Source: Epiperipatus broadwayi
Lineage: Eukaryota > Onychophora > Udeonychophora > Euonychophora > Peripatidae
Length of the DNA: 64,000 bases
Assembly (NCBI GenBank): GCA_028023455.1
Contig: JAQFVV010000013.1
Coordinates: 2,358,001-2,422,000 of the forward strand
Direction: 5' to 3'
The position numbers were made by a program, and so were the translations under genes. Positions 11,650 through 23,071 of this stretch are shown piece after piece. The notes beneath the pieces were generated by a model that was not told where the DNA came from, made no database searches, and saw only the letters and a list, made by a program, of their open reading frames with translations. Within the stretch, counting starts at the first letter, position 1, and each line of letters begins with the position of its first letter.

Positions 11650-14340
11650 TTTCATTTTATATTTAGTTATCAGTTATATATTTGTATTTGTTTATTTAAT
11701 TTCAGATTTGACATGTCTATGATCAATTTTATTTAATTTTTTGTTTCATAGCAGTAGAAAACCTACTTTACATTTTATTTAAATGATATTTGAATATAAT
11801 TTTCTTTAGTAAAAAGCTTAACAAGAAGTGAGTTTCAGAATTCTTTTTTATATTAAAAAAAGCCTTTTATATGCATACAAGTACTTATGTTGATTTACTT
11901 TTGGATATGTAGATAAAAAGGTAATATAACTAAGCAATAATACATTACCACTGATTATAATAATTTGCTATTCCAACAAAGTATTCTAGAAGCTTCTCTT
12001 TGTGCTCTCTTATATTAGATTTCTATTGTATGATATTTTAACTATAAAAGAGTATATTTTTAAATTTTCTTTCAATAATCAATTTCAAATAACAAACTAT
12101 AATTCGTAAAAAGTTATAGAACCCATTTCTCTTGTAACTAAGATAGTTTTAATGCAATGAGTTCTAATATCCAGGCATATTTATGTCAGCCTTTATGATA
12201 TTGCAAAAACATATTTTCTTTTAAGATTGCTATAATTGAACATGTTTGTAGAAATAAAATCACTGTTCAATATAGTATGTTCTACCTGTTTTAATTACAG
12301 AATCCATGGATTATACTATAAGTGCATATATCATAACTGCAGACAAACACAAGCAATTTATTAAAAAAAAAAACAAACCTTAACATTAATTCCATCAATA
12401 AGTAGTGTGAATTACATGGTATTCATCTAAATGTTTGAATGTATTCATTTCACAAATATTTGAAAAAATAATTTAGTTATTAAGTGATGTAATAAAAGAT
12501 GTATATTTATCGCTGCACAAGAATTAAATATATTTTATTTAATGCAAAAAAAAAATTGCATTGGGAGAGCACGATACATGAAAAAGTTTCACCACGATAA
12601 AATATTTATAAAAATGATAAAGTAGCAACATTCTTCATAAACAAATATATGCAACATTTGTTAATACTGTGCAAATTAATATTTACTTAATATATATTGT
12701 TTAGCAATTATCTTTTTTTTTGCCATTTATTATAAAATGATTTTTTCAAACCTGGAAAAAATGCTAAACAATAAAAAAAACAAAAAACACAAGGATCCTA
12801 ATTTAATGACATTTTATCTATAGTTTGGACTTAGACAACATAGAATATGATATGATTGATGTATTAGTAAAATAAACTTAGCATTTATTTTATTACTTTA
12901 AAAAAAAAAAAAAAGATTCAATAGAATGAACTGAATAAATATATTCATGAGGTTGTGCAACATTTAAACTCCTAAATAGCATATGGTTCTATTCTAATAA
13001 TCTAGAAACTTTTAGTTAAACTACATAGGGCTACTAAGTAAATAAAATTATTTTTATAGATTTTTGAAGAGACAGAAATAAATGAAAATAAAAATTATAT
13101 AGAAACACTATAAGAAAAAGCCAGATTTAAATATGCTGAATGAATGATGACTTGATAAAAATGGAATGAAGGAACATTATTAGATTTGCTGATAGTGAGC
13201 ATGCATTTAACCATATGTTAAGATGAATTATATAATTGGCAGTGAGTTTGAAATGCAACTTAATTCAACAAAACATTAAGATCTAAATGAACAAGATAAA
13301 AATTTAGGACAGAAAGTTATATATATATATATAAACTACTACTCTTAAATATTTATAAAATTGATAAAGTAATGTTCCAAACTATAACTAATCAAAGTTT
13401 TGTTTAATTAGATTGCTGATAGTTGCATATAGTATGAGAAACTAAAAGAATATAAAATAAGATTGAAAATTGAGGAAATTAAAAAAAAGAAGAAATAATT
13501 TATATATCTTATTAAAGATAAAGCCATTATAAAATATATATATCGGGGGTGGGGGTAAAAAAAATTCTGTGTAGAATAGTTACAGGTTGTGACTTGCAAA
13601 ATAACTGATCATGATGTGAAAAAAAATAATTTATTACAATATATTGTTTAGAAACATATGGCATAAAAAGTAAAAAACTAGAAATATAAATTTAAAAGAA
13701 AATTGTATCAAAACAAAACATTCTACACATTTTAATTAAATACGAAAAAAATTTAAACAATTAAGATTCTTAAACTTGCTTAACATTTTCAAGCAAAAAT
13801 GACCACAATTATAGAGATGAATTCACAGCATTTATATATTTATACTGATCAAGACAACAACAAAAAAATCAAATTGTATAAATTTCTATATAATAGCATT
13901 CAAAATGCTTTAAATTAAACTGAATCTAAATAAATACCAACCTGAAAAGTTGCATTTTTTCTTTTCACACACATTTATATCATTATATAAATGTGAAAGA
14001 TTTTTTGTTATAAGTATTATAATACCAATCCTGAAGAATCTTGCATGATTTCCTTTTTTGTATAAAATTTTAATAGCATATAAATTTTTGCTTTGTTTTT
14101 TTTTTTTTTTTTTAAAAAAAAGTAATTTACAATATAAAAATGTGTGGAAAATTTATATCATAACTGTTTTCAAGTGGTCACAAAAAAACTAAAAAGAAGG
14201 CAGCAGTGATTAAAAGCTGAAAAAATTTTTTAAACGATAAGTATAGTTTTTGACAAAGAAAGGTAAAATTTGATTTTGTAAATAGTTTAAATTTATTAAA
14301 TTGGATTTGTAACCACATATTTAATTTCTCTTTTGAAAAA
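11650..14340. other. AT-rich DNA without recognised feature
   Basis: Only poly-A/T, ATAT runs (about 13318-13332) and one CGGGGGTGGGGG stretch near 13544 were noted. No coding frame or element could be supported. Confidence 0.4.
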
Positions 14341-14605
14341 TGGCAATATTGATTAATTATAATAATGAATTTGATATACTTTTAGGATTTCAGTTTAAAT
14401 ATATATTTAATTTAAAGTGTTAAATTAAAATGGTATCACCAGTACAGTAAGATAAATACTACCGAATTTGATAAACTTGTAGGATGTCAATTTAAACATA
14501 TTTAACACAAAGAAAAGTAAATTTTAAAATGCCATGGGTACAGCAAGAGAAATAATGAATTTGATAAACTTTTACCATTTCCCATTTAAGTAAATTCTCA
14601 CATGA
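14341..14605. repeat. Imperfect tandem repeat, about 95 bp x 2.7
   Basis: A unit containing GAATTTGATAAACTT begins at 14367, 14464 and 14557 (periods of 97 and 93). Each is followed by a related block with CAATTTAAA-like and ATGGTATCACCAGTACAG-like sequence. The units are diverged and the third is partial. I know of no function. Confidence 0.7.
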
Positions 14606-15055
14606 TAAAGTAAGATGTGACCTGCGTATTGAAATATATATTAGAGAAATGAAGAGATATTTTGAATAAATACATTTTAAATTATTTAAATGTTTGGACC
14701 ACACATATATTATGATGCTGTTAAAATTTTATAGCCATTTTAAAAATTATCACATGAAAAATATAATTTATTTTGAAGTTATTGTTTATTGTATTTAACA
14801 AATTGTAAGTGTTGTGCAAACACCACTCATTTTTTAAAATTAAAATTTCTTTGTCTTCATTTAAAAATTGCAGAAAAACCAAGTGATGCCAATATTGTCA
14901 TTCTTTGCAATCCCCACCCCCCTCTTTCAAATGGTGTACATCATGGTTCCTCTGACAAAAATTGTAATTTTTGATAATTATTTTTATTAATAACATTATT
15001 TAATTTTTTCTCTTCAGTTTATTAGATTATATGGAGAAAATATGACATGATTTTA
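14606..15055. other. AT-rich DNA without recognised feature
   Basis: Small ORFs run through this stretch on both strands but show no conserved motif. Confidence 0.35.
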
Positions 15056-15717
15056 TAATGGAAGAAATATATTCAATCATCAAAAATTTCCAAATTTCTA
15101 GACTTTTGGACTCCAAAGATAGTTTGTCATCCAGGAATTCAAATGAATAATCTAATTCTAATTTGTCCTCGGAAGAAGCTACTTTACCAGCTAAAAAGTG
15201 AAGAAAGAATAGATAGTATGTACCTATTGAAGTTAGCAGTAAACCAGGCTCTTCATCTTAACAAATTATTAATATGCTGCCTAACATAATAGAACAACAG
15301 ATAAATATAGGTAATTCTACAAAGAGTCCAGATTTGAAGTTCACCATTGCAAATGAGTATTCAATTTTAGATATTTTTTATTTTCTTTTTGATAAGAAAA
15401 TGTATGATAAAATTATTGATAAAACCACCAAGTATGCAATTAAAGGAAAAGAAAAAAATGTAATGAGGAAAATTGTGCTTTTTGATATGGTATTGGGAAA
15501 TTCATGCAAGGCCCATAAAGTTCAGTTGAGAGTCATTTGGAATTCTGATCCAAGTCTAAGTCAGCTTTATTTTACAGACATAAAGCATATCAAAAGGTTT
15601 AATAATTTATTAGCATGTCTGCATTTTAATGGTAATGAAAAAATACTGAATAACAATGGTGACTTTGATTGCATCTATAAAATTAGGCCCATTATAGACT
15701 TGTGTAATGTAAATTAG
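15056..15717 (+). pseudogene. piggyBac-type transposase fragment
   Basis: The 147-residue frame at 15274-15717 resembles the N-terminal part of the piggyBac-derived (DDE_Tnp_1_7) fold. Visible landmarks are SILDIFYFLFDKKMYDKIID, then a hydrophobic block ending MVLGNSCKA (family: ..G..P), then IKHIKRFNNLLACLHFNGNE (family: MSRDRF..IL..LHF.DN). It ends with YKIRPIIDLCN (family: YKIRPVID.LN). An acidic leader at about 15060-15200 fits the usual N-terminus but has stops. The catalytic aspartates lie further downstream in this family, and I could not find them in the broken sequence after 15717. It is a dead fragment. No TTAA-flanked ends were identified. Confidence 0.7.
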
Positions 15718-16770
15718 GACTCTAGACAGTTTTATTTCTGATTACTTGCACCAAATAATAAACAGAATGCATTTTTTTTAATTAATAATAATATTCAATA
15801 ATATGAAATATATTTAATATTTTGCAATTATATATTATGAATGGGTATGCTCTTTTGCAAGACTTGTACCATGAAAGAGGTAGAATATAAAGACAATGGT
15901 TTTTTAAAAATATGTGCCTTAGAATTTTTAAACTTTTTAGTAAAAAACAGAGTACATTTAGTTCTAAATATAAAATTATATATAAAAAAAAAAGAATTAT
16001 ATACACCTACATATTTTTTTTCTCCTAAAAATCTTTGGCTACCTCTTGAAGTGAATAATTATTGTAGATTCTAAATTTATAAACTGTTTTTGATTGTCAT
16101 GTTTTCTCTATTGGTGATGTTTATTCAGTATCAACAAAGTTGATTTATTAAAAATTTAAAATCAAAATATTTTTGAGCGAAGAATGGTAATCTTAAGAAA
16201 GCTCATATCTGTGATGGGTTTTGTTTTTCAGGCTATCAAGCTTTCATAGTGTTTAGCATAAGTATTTGCATGATGCATACATATCACAGTTTTATGATGT
16301 ACATACATATGTATATTATCATGATGATCTTACTTGGAATTTCAAATTGTATGCCTTTTTACTTATTGTATTTGCAGTGGTAAATAATAGTAATTGGTGA
16401 CCCCCACCCCCTTTATAGCATGCTGGTTGAATTTTAATTTTTTTTGATTTATTATAATCTGTTAAAGTTAATTTCATAATATTTGATTTACAATAATTAT
16501 TTTCTGATTAGTATTTTTTTATTTTTTATCTTTTATTAGAGAAGAAACATTTTTCTTATAGACACCTTGAGACTTTTTATACCTTTTGGGGTACAAGTAA
16601 AAATGAAGTATTTTTAAATTCCCATTTTTGTAAGTATTGAAGCAATAAATTATCTCAGATAAAAAGTATTATATATGTTTTGAATCAAAATTTTATAAGA
16701 TATATAAGAAATTATTAAATTATTATTATTTGGGTTTTCATTATTAGATTTTCAATGATATGGATGCTGA
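15718..16770. other. AT-rich DNA, possible decayed remainder of the piggyBac element
   Basis: A 77-residue plus-strand frame at 15841-16074 contains an LVLNIKLYI-like stretch, but nothing in it identifies a domain. It could be the continuation of the transposase or chance. No other feature was found. Confidence 0.3.
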
Positions 16771-16871
16771 AAAGTTGGAGTGGATTGAAACCTGTCCATT
16801 AAAGTATGAAGATTTGCTATCTTAATATAAACTGACCACTGATTATATATATGTGTGGGAGATGATAATCT

Positions 16872-16919
16872 GGACCAACTGATGAATGCTGGTTTAGCAT
16901 GAAATATGTATATTGGTGA
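16872..16919 (+). ncRNA. Hammerhead ribozyme, canonical core, minimal stem III
   Basis: All elements of a type I hammerhead are readable. Stem I 5' strand ACCAA (16874-16878) is followed by CTGATGA (16879-16885). Stem II is ATGCT/AGCAT with loop GGTTT (16886-16900). GAAA (16901-16904) is followed by a tiny stem III, TATGTA. The cleavage triplet ATA ends at 16912. Stem I 3' strand TTGGT (16913-16917) pairs perfectly with ACCAA. A very short, nearly self-complementary stem III that can act as a dimer is typical of hammerheads in Penelope-like elements and animal retrozymes. Self-cleavage is inferred, not shown. Confidence 0.78.
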
Positions 16920-17204
16920 TTATTTATCTTTCCTACATGTGTGTGGTCATGTGTATCAGTTGTATGAGATAGTTGAAGGATGCTTGAAAATCTGAATTCA
17001 AATCCCTTATACTTATAAGAAATTATTAATAAAAATGCAATTTGAAAACTTAGTTATCATAAACTAGAAATTATGAACAAGCAATAAAGTAATTTTTCAG
17101 GATATTGATCCCCCCCCCCCCAAATCCCCCAGTTTTTAAAAGTGGTCACTATTTTTTTAACCATATTTTTTTCCTTAGTATTTCCATTTTCTGGCAATAC
17201 GTAA

Positions 17205-17541
17205 CAGTTTCATTTTTTAAAATGTGAATATTAATGGTGTAATAATCAATTAAATCTACATTTTATAAATAATTAATTAATTTTGTAAATATTAGAAGGT
17301 ATGAAAAATTATTACCTAACAGTTTGCTCTAGTATTGTTAAAACTGAAGTTACTGTGAAAATTGTGTCTCAAATTAGTTCTTTAAAAATTCAACATGGCA
17401 TCTTTTTACCTGAACAGGTCAATTAGTTATATGTTTCATTTTTTAAAATGTGAATATTAATGGTGTAATAATCAATTAAATGTACACTTTATAAATAATT
17501 AATAAATTTTGTAAATATTAGAAGGTATGAAAAATTATAAG
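17205..17541. repeat. Direct repeat of about 107 bp, two copies
   Basis: Nearly identical blocks starting TTTCATTTTTTAAAATGTGA and ending AGAAGGTATGAAAAATTAT lie at about 17208-17311 and 17433-17539, 224 bp apart. They differ at a few positions. The piece between them is unrelated. Confidence 0.8.
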
Positions 17542-17805
17542 TAAATACCAAAGCAAATACAATTACATCTTCAAAAATTCATACTGATGAGGTTAACACT
17601 TCACAAATCTCTTTGTTTATCTTCTTTATTGTATAATTTTATCTGATGAATTTATAATTGATTAATCAACATTTAAAAAAAAAAAAAAAAGATAAAAGTT
17701 TGAACATGTTTTATTTATTAAATCCTTAGCTTTAAAAAATTTGCAATAATTTTAAAATCTTGAGAGAAAAAATGGTGGTGGGAAGTAGGAGAGTAATTCA
17801 AGATT

Positions 17806-18280
17806 ATGTGCATTTTAGGGTATCCATACATCTTTTTCACATGTCTTTGATCATTTGTTTATATTATATCCTCCACAAACTGTTAAAAGAAGATAGAAAT
17901 CAGTCCCTACCTTGCATGAGAGTGATATGGTGAAAGTTACACTACAGAAATATTATTCATTATTAGATAATCTCTATCTAATGAATGACTAATAAAAATC
18001 ATTAATACATTTCCATTAAGTGGTTTGTGTCAAAGTTGTGAGGGCAGCAAGTTTGACACATAATAAAAGTATGTGTAAGAATTTGTTGTCTGGGTCAAAT
18101 GATAAGTGCTGATTCAGCACAAAATGTGCATCTTGGGTATCATACATCTTTGTCACATGTCTTTGGTCATGTGTTTGTCATTACAACCCTCCACAAAATA
18201 TGAAAAGTAGAAATCAGTCCCTACCTTGCATGAGAGTGGTTTAGTGAAAATTATACAACAGAAATATTATAAATTTTCCT
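17806..18280 (+). mobile_element. Retrozyme-like tandem repeat (317-bp period) with hammerhead
   Basis: The block starting GTGCATTTTAGGGTATCCAT (about 17809) recurs as GTGCATCTTGGGTATCATAC (about 18126), a period of 317 bp. The second unit ends near 18276 (ACAGAAATATTAT). The repeat joint carries a hammerhead. The first copy begins at the ribozyme's stem III and cleavage site rather than at a random point. Tandem copies bounded by hammerheads are the genomic form of retrozymes, which spread as small circular RNAs copied by another element's reverse transcriptase. Shared internal blocks include CAGTCCCTACCTTGCATGAG and CTACAGAAATATTA. No coding frame is present. Confidence 0.72.
18091..18140 (+). 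ncRNA. Hammerhead ribozyme at retrozyme repeat joint, mutated core
   Basis: Stem I is GTCAA against TTGGG. The core is ATGATAA (18099-18105), which is CTGATGA with two changes. Stem II is a perfect GTGCT/AGCAC with loop GATTC (18106-18120). It is followed by AAAA (GAAA with one change) and stem III plus cleavage site TGTGCATC (18125-18132). The core changes should abolish or greatly reduce cleavage. The intact stem II shows recent common descent with the other copies. Confidence 0.7.
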
Positions 18281-19725
18281 CCTGTTTTATTTCCCTGTCC
18301 CAAACCAATATTTATTTTTAAAACTAAATTTATTTAGGAATTCTGCTTTTATATTATATACACAGTATATTAAATTATATTTCACTTGACATATTTATGA
18401 CTGAAAATTCCAGTGATGTAAAAATAAAGAACAAAAATTATGAATGGGGAAGTATTTTTTCATAGGTAATATCACAACAAAAATTTTAATTTGATATATT
18501 TACTTTTTAAAATAATAGCTATCAGCATCCAACTTATTTTAAAATAATACAAGCAGTAATGTTCTTTATAATAAATAAAAAAAACAAAACAAACAAACAA
18601 ATATTAAAATTGAAGATTTTAATTTAGAAAACAAATTCTAGTCTATGGATCATAAAATAATTTGTTGGAATAAATTTATAGAATTTCTTTTATTATGGTT
18701 AGTAACATAATTTATTATTTAATGTGAATTGCTTTGATTAAATTACAAAATTTCGTGCTGAAATTTGTGTCCAGGCAGTGCCAACACTTACTTCATATCC
18801 ATGGTATAGTCTTTATTATTATTACAGAATAATTAGTATGCATAACACTAAAGATAGCAATGATTATATTAATTAACACTTCTTTACACTTTCTGAAACT
18901 ACTTGCCACAAAAATTAATTAATTAAAATAATGAATAATCCAACCAGACTGAATGCAATTAAAAAAAAGTGAGGAGAATTCCAAATATCATTTGATTTCT
19001 TAAACAACTGGCCACCAATAAATATTTTTTTTTTCTCTCTTTATAAAATATTCTTTTATACTATGTTAAAATTTTTATAAGCAAAAATACCTATTCTTGG
19101 ATCACTAGAACTATAACATCAACTTTACAACAAATTTGAAAATAAATGAAAATGTAGTGCACACAAGTTACACATTTTAATTTTTGTTTTGAATTTTATA
19201 GAAATACAGTAAGTATATTTTTCCATTAAAAAAAAAAAGATGTGTAATACAAAAAATGTCAATATATATGAAATAGGTATTAATATTTTTTTTTTTTTTT
19301 ACTACAGTCCCAATTAAACCATAACACTAGTATTTTTATGTGAATCTTATTTCTGATATTTATGAATTCACTTATCACTTCTAAAACCAATTACTAATGA
19401 ACAATGGAAACTACCTGTAGTTTATTCAAGTAAAATTTAACCTTTATTTTAACATTACGCACAGTTTAATGTAATGACAATTAATATATTTTTATGTTTA
19501 GTATTATATAGTTCTTTGTTTTACTATTTGTAATGAAAGCTTATAAATTTGATAATCAACATTTTAGCAGCAGAAATATGAAATTATATGTAAATGAAAT
19601 AAAGAATGCAAACTACTTTTCAATTTGATTACTATATTAATTGGTGCAAGTGTATCAACATATAGTAAGTTTTTCCATATCTGTAATAAAATGTTTGCTC
19701 ATCCTATAATGAAGTTCCTCAAATA
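18281..19725. other. AT-rich DNA without recognised feature
   Basis: No coding frame, RNA or repeat family was recognised. A KAAACAAACAAACAAA-type simple stretch lies near 18584. Confidence 0.35.
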
Positions 19726-20933
19726 TTCACCTGGGTCTCGTTTTACGCGATACATAGGTTCCTCAGAAAACACGCGCAAACGAAATTGCGCAAAAATAGA
19801 TGTAACTTACATTGAAAAGGGGGGGATGCGGTCTGTGATTTTTCAAAATTCGCGTAAAAGCAAAGCACCAACATAAAATTACTTTAAAATTCGCGCAAAA
19901 AAAAAAAAAATAAGGAAATAAAATATGACTAATAAAAAATTTCTAATTTGAAAAAAAATGATACAAGACAAACTTTTTTTTAACTATAATATTTAATTTT
20001 ATTCAAAATAATATATTTTTATGCATAATTTACAATACAGTAATTAAAATTTTTTTATACACGTTTTAATTATTAACGCTATTTGCCCAAAAAGACGTTC
20101 GTTTGCAAACTAGTAAAAAATCAGATTCTCATGTGATGTGATGTGATGTATTTGGCTTCTCCTTAAACGAAGTCAAGAATATCTCAGCAATTATTCTCAC
20201 AAGAGGAAATACAACTAGCGCCAAGTTCACTCTCATGTTGTGTTAATGGTTTTCTGTTGACGACGACGATTTTATTAATTGTTTATGAACTTAGACTTAT
20301 GATAATAAAAAGACATTTATTCACCACTGCTGGGAAAAATTTAATTAAAACTAACAACTAAAAATTAAATTCTTATTTTTGTCTTTAATTTTCAATTCCG
20401 TTTAAAAACCAAATTTCGTTTTACATCACCTTAATTTCAAGTCGCCCGTAAGTAATTTTTAAATTGTTAATTACAATTAAAAATCAGATTTTAATTTTTA
20501 ATTGTGCCCACTGCTATTACTGACCTTTTAAAAATAAACTTGTGGACACTAAATGATTAATAATTGATTACGTTCTTTTTTAAAAAGCAAAAACAATGTG
20601 ATTTAAAATGCAAAATTAACACGCACAATGTTTGAACAAATTTACATTATAATCTTGTAAAATTTAATGTGTGTATACATAAAATGTGGAAATCATGATT
20701 TTAATTTCATTATTGCATAAAATCTTACTATTATAAAGCACTGAAAATATTGAAATTACTAAGATGAAAGTCGAATTCCAATAATGTGCTATTACTTTCA
20801 ATATAACGTAAGTGCATGAAATTTATTATTTAAAGTAATAGTGCATTATCGGACTTCGACTTCCGGTGAAAGACGAATGCGGTAACTTCAAAATCGTGTC
20901 AAATAAGTCCGCGTAAAAAGAGACCCAGGTGTA
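19726..20933 (+). mobile_element. Inverted-repeat DNA element, copy 1 (non-autonomous)
   Basis: The left end CACCTGGGTCTCGTTTTACG and the right end GCGTAAAAAGAGACCCAGGTG are inverted repeats of about 22 bp with few mismatches. The element is about 1.2 kb. It is unusually CpG-rich for the window (ACGCG, GCGCAAACG, GACGACGACG) and has no credible transposase frame; the 83-residue ORF at its left end is chance. A related copy in reverse orientation lies at 39022-39879 and shares CCTCAGAAAAC, TTAATGGTTTTCTGTT and other blocks. The flanks CTCAAATA and CTTAAATG could be a degraded 8-bp target duplication, but this is uncertain. Confidence 0.75.
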
Positions 20934-21900
20934 CTTAAATGATGCTCTAAAATATATTACTTGGCAGTAGATGGTACCAAAGGGATAAAATTAAAAAAAA
21001 CTTTCATATCACAATTACATGCTGTAATAAGAAAAGTAATGATAGGATGCCAAAATATCAGATATTATTATATGACAATAATGGTTCTAACTCAGAGATT
21101 TTGGAAATCCCATATAAATTATTATAATTAAAAATGTAGATTATACAAAGCTACAAGTAAAATTAATCCATTAAAAGAAAGTTATATGAGAAATTGAAAG
21201 AATTAGTCTACCATCTGCCAATCTTGAATTCTTAGCTATTATTAAATTAAATAATCTGAAAAATTACTGTCAACTGACAAATTTACTAAGGTAAAATTAT
21301 GATTATATATATTAAAAAAAAAAAAGTCTTAAACAAGAAAAAAGACAAGTTGAAATATTTTACTACAATTAAATGGCAAAAATTATAATTCATAGAGAAA
21401 GTACTTTATTAACAAATAAACTAATTAGATAGTTCAATTTTGACCCAATGAAAGCAAATCAATCAAGGTATATATGGATAAACACAAATTCATAATTCTG
21501 ACAGCAAAATATTTTTTATGTACTTAATATTACTTTAATAATATATAGTCATAATAACATTAATTTAGAATCTTATTAGTGTAAGTAGTTTTTGTATACA
21601 GCTACATATTTTTTTTTAACATAATAAAAGAGCCTACTATTTGAAATTAATTATTTAAAAGAAAAAAAAAACGCTAAATCTTTCAGGGTTACTTTGAATT
21701 GTATTTTCCAAATTATTTATTACTATAATAAATTAAAAATAATCATCAAGCAAGTATTAAAGTATGATGATTTTACAAGAGGCTTTCTGTAAATACTATT
21801 AGAAAAAGACTTCTGAGAGAGTATAGGATGATTTGGATTGTAGATATTTTTTTAAATTAAAGAATAAAAAAGATTATGGATTGTAGTACTGTAGAAAAAA
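20934..21900. other. AT-rich DNA after the last visible mbl exon
   Basis: No exon could be recognised here. If the transcript terminates at the 21902-21904 stop, this stretch would hold the 3' UTR; one minus-strand AATAAA-type hexamer is present near 21717. If the 21911 donor is used, it is intron. Confidence 0.35.
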
Positions 21901-21910
21901 ACTAAGGTAC

Positions 21911-22002
21911 CTGTCCCTTATCATCATAGTAAGTGACGCTAGTGGCGTTAGTAACGAGAGCACCGGCAGCAGCCGCCATTGCAGCAGACTGAACCATGGG
22001 TA
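21911..22002 (-). CDS. mbl: muscleblind exon: Ala/Val-rich C-terminal segment
   Basis: The acceptor ATAG at 22004-22003 restores the phase left by the preceding exon: T plus TA gives Leu. The reading then continues PMVQSAAMAAAAGALVTNAT and SVTYYDDKGQ, and ends at CAG with a GTACCT donor. Without splicing there, the frame ends after two more codons (V, P, stop at 21902-21904), giving an alternative terminal form. The PMV...ATSV pattern resembles the vertebrate MBNL tail (VVPMVHGATPATV...ATSV). The same frame stays open upstream of the acceptor for about 100 nt (to about 22102) with protein-like sequence including VTPAATAAVIVPMV. A longer exon with a non-canonical acceptor is thus possible, but no AG exists there to serve as one. 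The exact start is the uncertain part. Confidence 0.62.
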
Positions 22003-22196
22003 CTATAACAGCGGCGGTGGCAGCAGGGGTCACCAGCAGGTGGCGCACGATGGCAGTGGCGTGACAGTCAGGGCATTCACATGGCAGCATTAGAGGGAGC
22101 ATGCAGTATGTTAGTGCAAATTAAGCAGAGCCAGTTGATGAGATGAGAGCAGCCATGGAAAAGAGACAGAAAAAATAAAAAACCAACCAATTAGCT
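22003..22196 (-). promoter_or_regulatory. 190-nt AG-free, YGCY-dense tract upstream of the last visible mbl exon
   Basis: On the transcribed strand no AG occurs between 22194 and 22005. The flanking AGs are CTGTAG at 22196-22195 and the acceptor at 22004-22003. A strong polypyrimidine tract lies at about 22152-22182, roughly 150 nt before the exon, as expected for a distant branch point. Fourteen YGCY motifs are present between about 22011 and 22160. The layout repeats that of the cassette exon at 57144-57209. The tract is strikingly GC-rich for this genome, so it is either a splicing control element or partly coding. Confidence 0.6.
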
Positions 22197-22935
22197 ACAG
22201 AGGTGGTGAGAGTGATAGGTGCTGCACAATTAAGATTTGCAGCTTGTAATATAGCTCTAAGGAGGGGAAGTTACATGCAGCAGGGAATTTCACCTCAACA
22301 ACAATAATAAAAAATACCTTGTTAAAAATAATTTGTAAAAAAAAAAAACCATTAATAAAGGTAAAATTTGAAATTAGCATTAAAAAAAGCAGAAGTCCAC
22401 CAAAACTGTTTTGTTTTGATGGCTAATAAAGCAATGAAAATCCCTTTTAATAATGAAAAGCACTTCAAAGTTGTAACTCCCCCTCTTCAAATGAATCAAT
22501 TATCAAAGTTTAAAAAACTAGTAAATATAGGAAAAAAAAGCAAGGAAGGGAATGAAAAGAGCATTCAAAATTAAGAGTTAATTTAGTTTCAATGTTAAGT
22601 AAAACAAAATGTATTTTATGAGTTGAATATAAAATATGTGATTTTTTTTAAAAAAAAATCTGAATCTGGAAAATATTTAAAAAAAAAAAAAAAAAATTAA
22701 TTAACCAATATTAAATAAATTTAAATGAAATGGATGTATTATATTTTCCAAAAAAAAAACAAACAAACAAAAAAACAAAACAAGATTGATGTTTATTTTG
22801 AATATTAATTATTATATATAAAAAAATGTTTACCATCATGGTCTAAAAATGAAAGCTATGTACTCTCCAAAATAATAAATATCCTAGCCTATGTGTGACC
22901 CATTGTTTTTTTTTTTTAAAAAAAAGATGACTTAC

Positions 22936-23071
22936 ATGTTACTGGGACAAAAGGTTGCTGAAGCTGCATCGCCAAAGCTTGCTGATAGGAAGCAGTACTG
23001 GGTTGATAAACAGGAATCCCACTTTTGTCCACAGCAGGACGTTTGCTGTAGGGTACCATACCAGGAAAGGC
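22936..23071 (-). CDS. mbl: muscleblind exon: conserved AFPGMVPY...QQPFVPVT segment
   Basis: This 136-nt exon starts in phase 0 after a polypyrimidine tract ending AATCAG. It ends in phase 1 at a strong donor (ACAT, then GTAAGT). It reads AFPGMVPYSKRPAVDKSGIP, then VYQPSTASYQQALAMQLQQP, then FVPVT with a split codon. Invertebrate Muscleblind proteins carry this segment after the second zinc-finger pair. Vertebrate MBNL has the related KRPALEK...YQQALANMQLQQ region. The basic SKRPAVDK patch may contribute to nuclear targeting. The ORF on the opposite strand across this exon is a shadow. The exon length is not a multiple of three, so skipping it alone would shift the frame; with the 92-nt exon at 21911-22002 it sums to 228 nt. 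Confidence 0.93.

Noticed and set aside
14100-14117. Terminators or CRISPR-like repeats from poly-T and AT-rich direct repeats
   Set aside because: The window is eukaryotic intron; homopolymer runs are everywhere and no regularly spaced identical repeats exist.
17585-17620. CTGATGAGG as a further hammerhead
   Set aside because: No stem II and no GAAA follow it.
19625-19876. 83-residue plus-strand ORF
   Set aside because: Crosses the end of the inverted-repeat element; no protein motif.
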